64,000 bases of DNA from contig NC_053489.1 of NCBI RefSeq assembly GCF_905171775.1, positions 141,745,142 to 141,809,141 of the forward strand. Reading direction: 5' to 3'. Source of the DNA: Rana temporaria. Its lineage: Eukaryota; Chordata; Amphibia; Anura; Ranidae. The notes beneath the pieces are model-generated. The model was not told the DNA's origin. It did not search any database and was given only the letters and a program-made list of their open reading frames with translations. Position 1 is the first letter of the stretch, and each line of letters starts with the position of its first letter. A program made the translations under genes and the position numbers. Shown here piece by piece: positions 1 through 10,501 of this stretch.

Positions 1-1808
1 CAATTACTACCCATAGTGGAATTTCATGGCTTACATGGTATTTGGGAATGTTTGCTATTTGCGCAGCATGAAAATAAGTGGCAAAGTTTGGGAAACCTAC
101 ACCTCCTTTAAGTTTAGGGAGGTATAGGGTGTGTGGAGAGATTCGAGATTTTAAAGTGCTCCATATAAATGATTGTGTTTTTCGTTGTAGGTTTCTGAGG
201 AAGTAGGCTGAAATAGGAATGGGTAAAACTCTAAAGAGATATAACATTTTGGGTAATATAGTCATTTTTATAACATTTATTTTACCTAACCAAGATAAGG
301 GGAGAGTGGACCATTGCTTTAAATAATTTGAAATTTTCCGTAACAGTGGAGGGTAGTTGGCAGAGAAAATATCTTTTAGATCAGGGGTAAGTACAATACC
401 TAGATATGAGAGATGTGTCGCGGACCATGTAAAAGGGAGGGATATCTTCGCTTGTTGAAGTATATCTGGGGGCAAAGAAACTTTTAAAGCTATAGATTTT
501 TGCATGTTTATTTTTAATCCAGATATATGGGCAAAATGGTCAAGTTTGTTTATAACGTTGGGAGCTGTAATATGGGGGGAGGACATGAAAATTAAAATAT
601 CATCAGCAAATAAGCAGAGTTTATGATGGTAGCCAGCCAGTTCTATACCTTTAATTGATGGATTTGTTCTAATAGCTTGAGCTAGGGGTTCGATGAGTAA
701 GGCAAATAACAGTGGGGAGAGGGGGCACCCCTGGCCAGTGCCTCTGTTAATATTGAACATAGCTGATTTATACCCTGCATACTTGATGTATGCCTTTGGG
801 TTATTATATAAAGATGTGACCCAACTAAGGAAATGTGGGCCAAAGCCCCTATCTTTGTAAAATGAAATGTAGGTAGGGCCACGTTACCGTGTCAAAGGCT
901 TTTTTAAAGTCTAGTGACAGTAGACACATAGGGATTCTTTTTTTTTTGGCTGCTTGGATCAGCAACAAGGCCCTACGAACATTATCAGTTGCTTGGCGCC
1001 TTGGGATAAAACCAACCTGGTCGTTACTTATTAAGGTACCTATTATGCTATTCAATCGGGTTGCAATCACTTTTGCTAATAATTTTATATCTAGATTTAA
1101 GAGCGATATAGGTCTAAAATTAGCACAGGAAGAGTCATCAGATTGTGGCTTAGGAATCATAGATATAATTGCTGTTAGAGTTTCAGATCTGAATGATTGG
1201 TTATTAATGATGGAGTTGAATGCGTCTAACATCATGGGAGTTAATATATGTGAGAATTTTTTATAGTAAATGGCTGAAAACCCATCTGGTCCTGGACGCT
1301 TATTAGGTTTGAGGCATTTGATTGCTTGTTCAATTTCAATAGGAGTGATGGGGCTTTCAAGGCTTTCATAATGACTTTGGGATAGAGTAGGGAGTTTTAT
1401 TTGAGAAAAAAAAGTTTCTGCTAAGGATTGGTCGAAAGAGCCTTCTTTTTTTATACAAGGAGGTGAGATGTTTGTGGAAGGTATGAAGGATATTGACTGG
1501 ATTACTTGTATATTTATCATGGGAGATTTTCAGTCGGATTGGTTTGGATGGGTTGTTTCGTTTTTTAAGTGCACGTGCAAGGAGAGTGCCAGGTTTATTG
1601 GCTTGGAAGTAGTATTTTTGTTTGGATTTACGAAGAGTTTTATCTACAGATTCGGATAAAAATAGGTCTAGATTTAAGCTAGCTTTCTCGAGTTGTGTTT
1701 TATTCTGCGGTGTAGGGCTATATTGGAATTTATTATGACAGTTGTTAAATTCAGTTTCAAGTTTTTGTTGCAGTTTTTTCTTTTCATTCTTTTGATGTGA
1801 TGCTTGAC
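1..1808 (-). pseudogene. Tx1/L1-type LINE ORF2, linker and reverse transcriptase part, frameshifted
   Basis: Minus-strand coding relic that runs off the window at base 1. Seen in order from 1800 downwards: a Lys/Gln-rich linker, then RT motifs KPNKRPGPDG (near 1280-1310), FRPISLLNLD, NDQVGFIPRRQATDN and LLSLDFKKAFDT, then RGTGQGCPLSPLL (near 710-740), the catalytic FADD box (599-610) and a C-terminal LPLSWLGKINVIKM block (near 260-310). These are the conserved RT blocks of L1-clade non-LTR retrotransposons, and the spacing suits the vertebrate Tx1 group. At least two frameshifts are visible, near 1449 in a homopolymer and near 850 just after the FDT block, so it is not functional. It continues in frame at 9026-9135 once the insertion at 1809-9025 and one 8-bp duplication are removed. 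Clade assignment is from motif recognition only. Confidence 0.88.
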
Positions 1809-2492
1809 CAGGGCCAGATTAAGAACATCCTGGGCCTGGTGCTGAGGATTTTGGTGGGGCCTTTTATAAATAATAAATAAATGCGTGGGAATGACATGAA
1901 CGCAGCCCGGCCAAGGCAAGTGACCAAAGGCACAGAACCCACAAGGAAGACCGGGTGAAGATGGAAGTGCCCGGGCCCCGCCTGATTCATCACAGCGCAG
2001 CACTGGAGGGCTCAGTCTGAAAATTTAAGTGTACACTAATGTGCTAATATGCTGTGCATACTTGTACGTTGTGGCATAACCTACCCCAGGGCCTCTAAAA
2101 AGTAGTAATGTCAGTAAAGTTTACTACCGCTTTATTATCACAGGATCCCAGGAGCCTCTCATGGGGCCCCTACTGACACAGTGGTCCTTGGGCAGTGCCT
2201 AAGTGCACAGTTGCCAACATTTAAAAAATATTTTCAGGGACACTTTTTTATATAAGTGCTATATTTGAGAGTAGCTGAGATCATCGGTGTTCCTCTATAC
2301 ATCATAGTATTAATCACAAAATTAAAGGAGTACTATTAATGGGGCTGAACAAATATGAGAACTGAGATTTCCTTTAGTTGAACTAACAAAAGTGTGTCCA
2401 TTCTAGAGCTGGTAACATTGAGGGTATTCAGTATAATTTTAAAGAACTGTTTTTGTGGGTAAGCGACATAGGGGAGGAGTATGGACGGTATA

Positions 2493-3250
2493 TAAGTGGG
2501 AAGTATGTGCAGGTGAGGGAGAGGAATGTGGAGGGTCTAACAGTGGGCACTTTGTACAGGAGAGGAGTGCAAAGGGTACGGCAAAAGGCACTATGTACAG
2601 GAGAGGAGTGTGAAGGGTATGACAATGGGCAGTATGTACAGGAGAGGAGTGTGGAGGGGATGACAGAGGGTAGTACGTACCAGAGAGAAGTGTGGAGGGT
2701 ATGATGGGGCAGTATGTACAGGAGAGGAGTGTGGAGGGTATGACAGTGGGCAGTATGTACAGGAGAGGAATGTGGACGGTATGATAGTGGGCAGTATGTA
2801 CAGGAGAGGAATGTAGACGGTATGATAGTGGGCACTATGTATAGGAGAGGAGTGTGGAGGGTATGACAGTGAACACTATGTATAGGAGAGGAGTGTGGAG
2901 GGTATGACAGTGGGCACTATGTATAGGAGAGGAGTGTGGAGGGTATGACAGTGAACGCTATGTATAGGAGAGGAGTGTGCAGGGTATGACAGTGGGCACT
3001 ATGTATAGGAGAGGAGTGTGGAGGGTATGACAGTGAGCAGTATGTACAGGAGAGGAGTGTGGAGGGTGCGACAGTGGGCACTATGTACAGGAGAGAAGTG
3101 TATGACAGCAGGCACTACGTACAGGAGAGGAGTGTGAAGGGTATGACAGTGGGCGCTCTGTATAGGAGAGGAGTGTGGAGGGTATGACAGTGGGCACTAT
3201 GTACAGGAGAGGAGTGTGGAGAGTATGACAGTGAGCACTATGTACAGAAG
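2493..3250. repeat. 41-bp minisatellite, array copy 1
   Basis: Tandem units of 41 bp containing ATGTACAGGAGAGGAG then TGTGGAGGGTATGACAGTG. Unit starts at 2837, 2878 and 2919 show the period. Units vary by point changes (tac/tat, aatgtggacgg) and by short deletions. Open frames on both strands here are low-complexity artefacts. Confidence 0.95.
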
Positions 3251-4202
3251 TGGAAGGATATTTAGGGATTGCGTAGTGGTTAAGCGGGTCATACATGGAT
3301 TGAAATTACGCCAATTATGCAGAGACCAGCCATAATCGATCTATGTATGGGCTAGCTGGTTTTACACAAGTCAATCTATTAATCGACTTGAGTACAACCA
3401 GCCTGTTAGGTTTTTCCCACTATGTACAGGAGAGGAGTGTGAAGGGTATGACAATGGGCAGTATGTACAGGAGAGGAGTGTGGAGGGGATGACAGAGGGT
3501 AGTACGTACCAGAGAGAAGTGTGGAGGGTATTATGGGGCAGTATGTACAGGAGAGGAGTGTGGAGGGTATGACAGTGGGCAGTATGTACAGGAGAGGAAT
3601 GTAGACGGTATGATAGTGGGCACTATGTATAGGAGAGGAGTGTGGAGGGTATGACAGTGAACACTATGTATAGGAGAGGAGTGTGGAGGGTATGACAGTG
3701 GGCACTATGTATAGGAGAGGAGTGTGGAGGGTATGACAGTGAACACTATGTATAGGAGAGGAGTGTGCAGGGTATGACAGTGGGCACTATGTATAGGAGA
3801 GGAGTGTGGAGGGTATGACAGTGAGCAGTATGTACAGGAGAGGAGTGTGGAGGGTGCGACAGTAGGCACTATGTACAGGAGAGAAGTGTATGACAGCAGG
3901 CACTACGTACAGGAGAGGAGTGTGAAGGGTATGACAGTGGGCGCTCTGTATAGGAGAGAAGTGTGGAGAGTATGACAGTGGGCACTATGTACAGGAGAGG
4001 AGTGTGGAGAGTATGACAGTGAGCACTATGTACAGAAGTGGAAGGATATTTAGGGATTGCGTAGTGGTTAAGCGGGTCATACATGGATTGAAATTACGCC
4101 AATTATGCAGAGACCAGCCATAGTCGATCTATGTATGGGCTAGCTGGTTTTACACAAGTCAATCTATTAATCGACTTGAGTACAACCAGCAGGTTTTTCC
4201 CA
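2589..4202. repeat. Large direct tandem duplication of minisatellite plus flank
   Basis: The stretch 2589-3418 (part of the 41-bp array plus about 170 bp of non-repetitive flank beginning with a tggaaggatatttaggg motif) is repeated almost exactly at 3419-4202. The offset is 830 bp at the array start and 788 bp at the flank. The difference is about one 41-bp unit, and copy 1 has two aatgt..gacgg units where copy 2 has one. Differences in the unique flank are few, including one a/g change and a 4-base gap near the end, so the duplication is fairly recent. Unequal exchange between array units is the likely mechanism. Confidence 0.9.
3419..4038. repeat. 41-bp minisatellite, array copy 2
   Basis: Second block of the same 41-bp unit, part of the large duplication. 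One unit is missing relative to copy 1. Confidence 0.93.
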
Positions 4203-4698
4203 AAACAATCAGTGCTGCCAGCTATAGTTAGCAACACTGATCATTGTACTCACTGGCAGAACACAATAACACTGCAGGAGCGATTCCCCCATCCACAGGT
4301 CAGCAGGTGAGAGGGTGTGTGGGGACAGGCTGGGGAGAGATACTAGTCAGTGGCTGGGTAGACACTGGCTAGTATCAGAGCCAGATACACACAGGTTACA
4401 TACACCACGATTGTTAGAGCAAGAACAATAATTCTAGTACTAGACCTCCTCTGTAACTCTAAACATGTAACCTAAAAAAAATTTAAAGCATCGCTTAGAA
4501 TACCAAAAAAAATTGTGCTTACTTAACTAACTAGTGTTTTTTTTAATGAATAAAAAAAAAGTTTTTTAAAAAAAATGTTTGAAGAATTGCTGCGCAAATA
4601 CCGTGCTAGAGCTGCACAATTAATCGTTAAAAAAATCGTGATCTCGATTCAACCCCCCTGACAATCTCCAATGCAGAGTTTGACGATTCTTTCATATA

Positions 4699-5165
4699 AG
4701 AGCCGGTTCACACTGGGACTTGGGATCCGACTTGAAGTCGCCTCAAGTCGTCTCAAGTCGCGCTGTCGAGAAAAACAATGCAAGTGAATGGGAGCGGTTT
4801 TAATACACACGACTCGAGTCGCTCCGACTTCAAAAGAAGTTCCTGTACTACTTAAATCCAACTTGTAGGCGATTTGTACCCATTGATTTCAATGGAAGTC
4901 TGATCCAAGTCTGATCACTGTCTTAACTGAAGCGACTTTCCAGGAAGATAACATACATTTCTCAGGCAAACCTCTCCCTCCCTCCCTCCCTCCCCTAGAG
5001 CTGATTGTTGTTTGATTGGCCACTGGAAAGTCTCCTGTCCTGGAGACGACTTCAAGTCGTGTTGTAAATCGCCCCAGATCGCCCTGTGGTTAATGCTCAA
5101 GTCGTGTCGGAGTCGCCTATGAAAGTCGCGCTGGAAGTCGTGTCGCCCTAGTGTGAACCGACTCT
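4699..5165. mobile_element. MITE with AGAGCCGGTTCACACT ends
   Basis: Inverted ends AGAGCCGGTTCACACTGGG and the inverse of AGAGTCGGTTCACACTAGG bound 467 bp rich in cgacttgaagtcg-type inverted blocks. No clear target duplication was found. The 3' boundary of a similar element appears near 59405. Superfamily undetermined. Confidence 0.7.
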
Positions 5166-5383
5166 AACAAGTGGAGAGACTTTCAGCTATTAAAGAAAAT
5201 ATCCGGGCAGTCTGCCAAGTTTTTAACAGGAAACATTGTAACTAACACTTCCTTCTTAGAACAAAGGGATACACTTCTGTGTGTAAAGAAAAAATCTGGG
5301 CAGTCTGCGAAGTTTGTAAACAAAATGAAACATTGTAACTAACTAACATTGGGCCAGATCCACGTACAGCGGGCTTAACTTAA

Positions 5384-5896
5384 AGCGGTAGTTCACCCTC
5401 ACTGACATGATTTTTCCATCGAGACAGGCATTGTAGCGCGAGCTACAGTATGCCTGTCCCGATTTTTTTACCCCCGTACTCACTGTGTACTCGTACATTA
5501 AAGATTTCGGCTCCCGCGGGGAATGGGCGTGCCTATGGAGAGGGAGGATGATTGACGGCCGGCCCTGGCACGTCACTCTCCCCGAAGACAGCCGGAGTAG
5601 GTCTCGGCTCTTCATGGCGCCTGCGCACAGGCTATGCGCAGGCGCCGTGAAGAGCCAAGCCTATTTCGGCTATTTCCGGAGAAGCGTGACGCGCCAGAGC
5701 CGGCCGTCAATCATCCTCCGTCTCCATAGGCACGCCCATTCCCCAAGGGGAGTCGGTATCTTCGATGTACGAGTACAAGGTGAGTACGGGGATGAAAAAA
5801 TCGGGACAGGCATACTGTAGCTCGCGCTACAATGCCTGATTTTATGGTAGAAGAAAAAAAAATTTTTTTTTGGGGTTTATAGGGTGAACCCCCGCT
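5384..5896. mobile_element. TTAA-flanked foldback MITE (AGCGG ends)
   Basis: TTAA at 5380-5383 and 5897-5900. Inverted ends AGCGGTAGTTCACCCT and AGGGTGAACCCCCGCT. Almost the whole element folds on itself: gacaggcattgtagcgcgag near 5424 pairs with the inverse block near 5805-5835, and the centre is a gcgcctgcgcacagg/gcgcaggcgcc stem. Same family as 37070-37587. TTAA duplications are typical of piggyBac and Kolobok; the superfamily cannot be decided here. Confidence 0.85.
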
Positions 5897-5941
5897 TTAA
5901 ATATTGGGATTTAAGTTACACCGCCGCAAAATTTCTACCTA

Positions 5942-7558
5942 CAGTTGTATTCAAAATTATTCAACCCCCACTGAAATTGATTGTTTTGCCCAGTTTGACA
6001 TTGATTTTGATCATTCAGTCATCCTGCTTACAATTAAATCAAAGAGGCACGTGTAGGTCAGACAAATATAACATAACATTTATAATGAAATAACCACAAA
6101 TGTCTTTTCTGTGCAAACATCATTATCAGTTTTATTCAACCCCCAGTTGACATTCAATCTTAGTACTTAGTACAACATCCTTTTACAGTTATAACAGCTT
6201 TTAAACTTGAAGCATAGCTTGACACAAGTGTCTTGCAGCGATCTACGGGTATCTTCGCCCATTCGTCATGGGCAAAAGCCTCCAGTTCAGTCACATTCTT
6301 AGGCTTGCGCACTGCAGCTGCTTTCTTTAAGTCCCACCAGAGGTTCTCAATCGGATTTAAGTCTGGTGACTGCGATGGCCACTCCAAAATGTTCCAGCCT
6401 TTAATCTGCAACCATGCTCTAGTGGACTTGGAGGTATGCTTGGGATCATTGTCCTGTTGAAAGGTCCAACGTCTCCCAAGCCTCAGGTTTGTGACGGACT
6501 GCATCACATTGTTATCCACTATCTCCTGGTACTGAAGAGAATTCACGGTACCTTGCACATGCTGAAGCTTACCTGTACCTGCAGAAGCAAAACAGCCCCA
6601 AAGCATGATTGACCCCCCACCATGCTTCACAGTAGGCAAGGTGTTCTTTTCATCATAGGCCTTGTTCTTCCTCCTCCAAACATAGCGTTGATCCATGGGC
6701 CCAAACACTTCTAATTTTGTTTCATCAGTCCACAGAACACAATCCCAAAACTTCTGTGGTTTGTCCACATGATTTTTGCATACTGCAGTCGACTCTTCTT
6801 ATTCTTTGGAGACAGCAAGGGGGTGTGCCTGGGAGTTCTGGCATGGAGGCCTTTATTACGCAGTGTGCGCCGTATTGTCTGAGCAGAAACTTCAGTACCC
6901 ACATCTGACAAATCTTTTCTCAGTTCCTCAGCAGTCACAAGGGGACTTTTCTCCACTCTACGCTTCAGGTAGCGCTCAGCAGTCGAAGTCAGCATCTTCT
7001 TTCTGCCACGACCAGGTAGCGTTTCAACAGTGCCCTTTGCCTTGAATTTGCGAATGATGCTTCCTATGGTGTCTCTTGGTATGTTTAACATCTTTGCAAT
7101 CTTCTTATAGCCATTGCCCTTCCTGTGAAGAGTAATCACCTCTTCTCTTGTCTTCCCGGACCATTCTCTTGACTTCACCATGTTTGTAACCACACCAGTA
7201 AATGTCTAGAAGGAGCTGAGTATCACAGTCATTTTAAAGCTGCCTGATTGGTGCTTATTAGGCTTTATTGCTGCTCCCTGACATCCACAGGTGTTTTCAA
7301 TACCTGATTGAGAACACTTCAATGAACCTCTGTTCTTCAGAGTGGTAGTCTTTAAGGGGTTGAATAATTGTGTAAATGAAGAATTCACAAAATAAACATT
7401 TAGTACTGTATTACAAAACCAATTGATGTCATTTTAGTTGCATATGGTTCTTTAAGAAGTCCTTGTAGGATTTCATTCTGAATACAATTACAAATGTACA
7501 CTAAATTCCCTAAAACCATTTACAGCATTGGGGGGTTGAATAATTTTGAACACAACTG
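5942..7558 (-). mobile_element. Tc1-like DNA transposon, near-complete
   Basis: A 1,617-bp element flanked by TA (5940-5941 and 7559-7560). Terminal inverted repeats of about 28 bp, CAGTTGTATTCAAAATTATT followed by caaccccc, match at both ends with about two differences. It holds one transposase gene on the minus strand (6160-7193). Well-matched ends, a clean TA duplication and a single visible frame break indicate a young copy. It is the innermost layer of the nest that starts at 1809. Confidence 0.95.
6160..7193 (-). pseudogene. Tc1-like transposase, one frameshift
   Basis: Two overlapping minus-strand frames make up a Tc1 transposase of normal length (about 340 residues). The N-terminal frame (7193-6711) carries the paired helix-turn-helix region (REEVITLHRKGNGYKKIAKM, then SIIRKFKAKGTVETLPGRG with a GRKK AT-hook-like motif). 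The C-terminal frame (6768-6160) carries the catalytic domain: LWTDETKLEVFG (first Asp), FQQDNDPKHTS (second Asp) and SPDLNPIENLWW (Glu), with 34 residues between the last two, that is DD34E. The frames meet at a five-base T run (6773-6777 on the plus strand), which suggests a one-base indel in a homopolymer. All three catalytic acids are present. A sequencing or assembly error cannot be excluded. Confidence 0.95.
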
Positions 7559-9025
7559 TAAGTGCCCGATCCACAAAGCACTTACCTAGAAATTTTCAGC
7601 GGTGTAACTTAAATCCGTCCGGCGCAAGGCGGGCCCAATCTAATGGGGCGAGTCCCATTTAAATTAGGCGCGCTCCCGCGCCGGACGTACTGCGCATGCT
7701 CCCGACTCGATTTTCCCGACGTGCTTTGCGCGAAGTTACGTTGCGCCGAGTTTTGTGAATCGCGCCGGGTAAAAAAAGTTGCGCCGGGAAAAAAAAGAGA
7801 TGCGGCGGGAAAAAAAAATGTTTTGAAAAAAAATTGACAGCGTTGCGGGAAAGAAGGGTCTACTTTTACATGGTGTACTAACTTTACACTTTGTAAAACC
7901 AGCCCTATCTTTGCGTTTGCAAACTAACAACTTACGGAGACTTCACGAAGGGAAACCGCTTCGTGGATCTCCGTAAGTGCTAATTTGCATACCCGACGCG
8001 GAATTTCGACGAGAAATGCCCCCAGCGGCGGCCGAGGTACTGCATCCTAAGATCCGACAGTGTAAAACTATTACACCTGCCGGATCTTAGGAAAATCTAT
8101 GCGTAACTGAGAACTTAGAAACAGGGATACGACGGCGTATCAGCAGATACGCCTGCGTATCCCTTTCGAGGATCTGGCCCTTTGTAACTAAATTTAACCA
8201 CTTAAAGTCCAACACTTGTTTCTTAAATTAAAAAGTAATATTATTTGCTAGAAAATTACTTGGAACCGCCAAACATTATATATATTTTAGCAGAGACTCT
8301 AGGGAATACAATGGCTATTGCTGCAATATTTTATGTCACAATGCATTTGCCCACTTCAATGAATAATAAAAACCATAAAAACAAAACAGTGAAGTTAGCC
8401 CATTTTTTTTTTTGTTTGTTTTTTTTGCTTTAATGTGAAAGATGATGTTACGCCGCAAGAATGGTGAGAGAATCGTGATCTATCTTCTAAGCAAAAAAAT
8501 TGCAATTCTCATTTTAGCCAGAATCGTGCAGCTCTACACCGTGCAACATAAAAAGTGCAAAGACCACCATAGAGTAATTTTCTAGCAAAAAACAAATGAT
8601 GATTTTTACATGTAGTATAGAAGTGTCAGAATTGGCCTGGGTGGCAAGGGGTTAATTACCATGAGTAATATACAAACAATTATTATAAGCCCTGTGATCC
8701 TATAAGTTTGCTGCAGTGTGTCACCTTGTATTTATATTGGCCGCTCTGAATGTAGCTTCTGACAGGCTGTGCAAGCAGGCCCGTATCTCCGGAACCATAA
8801 ATGATAGCTGTCCCATATTTTGACCAGTTGTGGGGTAGGTCTTTCCGTGTCTACCCCCCAAATGTGGGGTTTCTGTGACCTCTGGTCGTCGAGCTACAAC
8901 CCCCCAAAGTCGATCTTTTTTGATTTTTCTGAATTTTTTTTTTTTTTTTTTTGGGCAAATGGGCCTATCTTGAGAAAGGGGCCTGGAGCTGCAGCTCCAT
9001 CAGCCCCCTTGTTAATCCGGCCCTG

Positions 9026-9135
9026 TGCTTGACGTAAGCAATACCCTCTAAGGACAGGCTTATGCGCTTCCCATAATGTTAGTGGGGATATATCTGAGGA
9101 TTATAGTTTTATCTCTTAAGAAGATACCCTTTAAT
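9026..9135 (-). pseudogene. Tx1/L1-type LINE ORF2, end of endonuclease/linker region
   Basis: The minus strand reads SDISPLTLWEAHKPVLRGYC, the block that follows the APE endonuclease in L1-clade ORF2, then runs in frame into the linker at 1800 once the hAT-like insertion is removed. A frameshift lies near 9112. The LINE match is lost beyond about 9135, so the rest of the 5' part is deleted or replaced. Confidence 0.8.
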
Positions 9136-9251
9136 GCATGATAATAGTCTGTTAGCCTTGCTTGCTACAGCTTGGCATTGCATGCTATTGCTGAGTCTTT
9201 GATCTTCAAGGACCCATTAGCATATGTGGCCAACATCTTATCAACTGTTTA
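9136..9251. other. Unassigned spacer
   Basis: Short stretch between the LINE relic and the next TTAA element. It has a readable plus frame (SLALHAIAESLIFKD) that I could not assign. Confidence 0.3.
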
Positions 9252-9255
9252 TTAA

Positions 9256-9634
9256 AGGGTAAGTTCACATTTACACACATTTCCCCCAAAATGCCCCCAT
9301 GCATCACAGTATACACACTATATTAAAATGCATGCTTCCATTCCACAAAAAATACTACTACTTCAGTTGTTGATACCATTGCCCCCCCCCCCAATCTATC
9401 CTGCATATGGCAGGATGTACCCAGCATTGGAAGTGCAGCTTCCGAAAACCGCAAACCAGAAACAATGACCTTCCTGTACTATCTGCACATGTGCAGTCTG
9501 CTCTCCATTACACCTGCAAAAATAATCGAAGCTGGGAGAATGAGCAGACTGCTCATGTGCAGGTCATGAGTGCTACTTCATAGGTTTCCGGGGCTGCTTA
9601 TCTGGCCCTCATTTAGAGACCTGACAGGACCTCT
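9256..9634. mobile_element. TTAA-flanked MITE
   Basis: TTAA at 9252-9255 and 9635-9638, ends AGGGTAAGTTCAC and GACAGGACCTCT. Internal inverted blocks (cacatgtgcag / ctgcacatgagc) occur. The right TTAA is shared with the next element. Confidence 0.6.
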
Positions 9635-9638
9635 TTAA

Positions 9639-10417
9639 CCTACTTACTACCGGCCGCCGTCAATTGACGGCGGCACGATAGCTCTCTTGTTATGAGAGGA
9701 CGTCCTCATCTTGAAGAGCCGCTAGGGGGCACGTGCGTGCCGCCGCTGAGATCCACGTCTTGTCAGGGAGAGGAGACTGGTCACCTCCCCCAGTCAGTCC
9801 CCTTCCACCACAGTTAGAATCACTAGTAGGGAACACATTTAACCCCTTCCTCGCCCCCTAGTGTTATCCCCTTCCCTGCCAGTCACATTTATACAGTAAT
9901 CAGTGCATATTTATAGCACTGATCACTGTATAAATGTGAATGGTCCCAAAAATGTGTCGAAAGTGTCCGATGTGTTCGCCATAATGTTGCAGTCCCAATA
10001 AAAATCGCAGATCGCCACCATTACTAGTAAAAAATAAAATAAATAATAAATCATAATTATGTCCCCTATTTTGTTTTGTGCAAAAAAGTTTTTTTTTTTT
10101 ACCAAAAATATGTAGAAGAATACGTATCGGCCTAAACTAAAATAATAAAAAAAAAAATTAGGATATTTATTATAGCAAAAATATTGTGTTTTTTTCAAAA
10201 TTGTTGCTCTTTTTTTGTTTATAGCACACAAAATAAAAACCGCAGAGGTGATCAAATACCACCAAAAGAAAGCTCTTTTTGTGGGGAAAAAAGGACGTCA
10301 ATTTTGTTTGGGAGCCACGTTGCACAACAGCGCAATTGTCAGGTAAAACGACGCAGTGCCGGAAGCTGAAATTTCACCTGGGCAGGAAGGTGGTATATGT
10401 GCTCAGTAAGCAAGTGG
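9639..10417. mobile_element. CCACTT/TTAA-family element
   Basis: TTAA at 9635-9638 and 10418-10421. Ends CCTACTTACTACCGG and the inverse of CCACTTGCTTACTG. The right half contains the family box (aaaaccgcagaggtgatcaa then taccaccaaaagaaagctc) at about 10210-10285. No coding capacity. Confidence 0.8.
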
Positions 10418-10501
10418 TTAAAGACAGTGGGCAATAAAGTACAACTTTGGGCATTTAGGAATCTTATTAAAAGCTATTGCAATAACAGCATAAAGCACTT
10501 A

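Larger units (their letters stand above)
5351..8180. mobile_element. Harbinger-like GGGCCAGAT element, interrupted
   Basis: Ends GGGCCAGATCC and GGATCTGGCCC enclose a cgacggcg-rich body like those at 10502, 14154, 25228 and 36855. Flanking triplets are att and ttt (one mismatch). Other copies show TTA or TCA duplications, as expected for PIF/Harbinger. It carries a TTAA-flanked foldback (5384-5896) and a Tc1 transposon (5942-7558). The Tc1 sits in a block (aaatttctacc then agtgcccgatcc) that is seen uninterrupted near 40075. Confidence 0.75.
4607..8536. mobile_element. hAT-like element with TAGAGCTGCAC ends, interrupted by three elements
   Basis: Terminal inverted repeats TAGAGCTGCACAATT and AATCGTGCAGCTCTA. 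The flanks are taccgtgc (4599-4606) and caccgtgc (8537-8544), an 8-bp target duplication with one mismatch. The empty site is confirmed by the related copy at about 50650, where the host reads straight through. Ends fit the hAT pattern YARNG. Own sequence is about 4607-4698, 5166-5350 and 8181-8536. It has no coding capacity of its own. Confidence 0.82.
4408..8651. mobile_element. CCACTT/TTAA-family element, left-truncated, interrupted
   Basis: The stretch 4408-4606 and its continuation 8537-8651 match the interior of the complete copy at 49280-51531 (shared blocks around ttagagcgagagcaataatt, tagacctcctctgtaac, tgctgcgcaaatac and tcagaattggcctgggt). The right end is a degenerate aaggggttaa. 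The left terminal part is absent. A hAT-like element (4607-8536) splits it. Confidence 0.75.
1809..9025. mobile_element. hAT-like non-autonomous element (outer), with 8-bp target duplication and large nested contents
   Basis: The ends are CAGGGCCAGATTAAG and, at the right, the inverse of CAGGGCCGGATTAAC. They are flanked by a perfect 8-bp direct repeat tgcttgac at 1801-1808 and 9026-9033. An 8-bp duplication and ends of the form YARNG are hAT hallmarks. The LINE on either side reads in frame across the repaired site, which fixes the boundaries. No transposase is visible. Its own sequence seems limited to about 1809-2430 and 8660-9025 (the right part carries a T19 run near 8935). The rest is minisatellite and nested transposons. 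Confidence 0.8.

Noticed and set aside
2493..4038. CRISPR-like regular spacing
   Set aside because: Units are contiguous 41-bp minisatellite repeats without unique spacers, in a eukaryotic context.
2428..4084. Minus-strand repeat proteins of 71-135 residues
   Set aside because: Artefacts of the 41-bp minisatellite. The near-identical pair at 3081 and 3869 simply reflects the tandem duplication.
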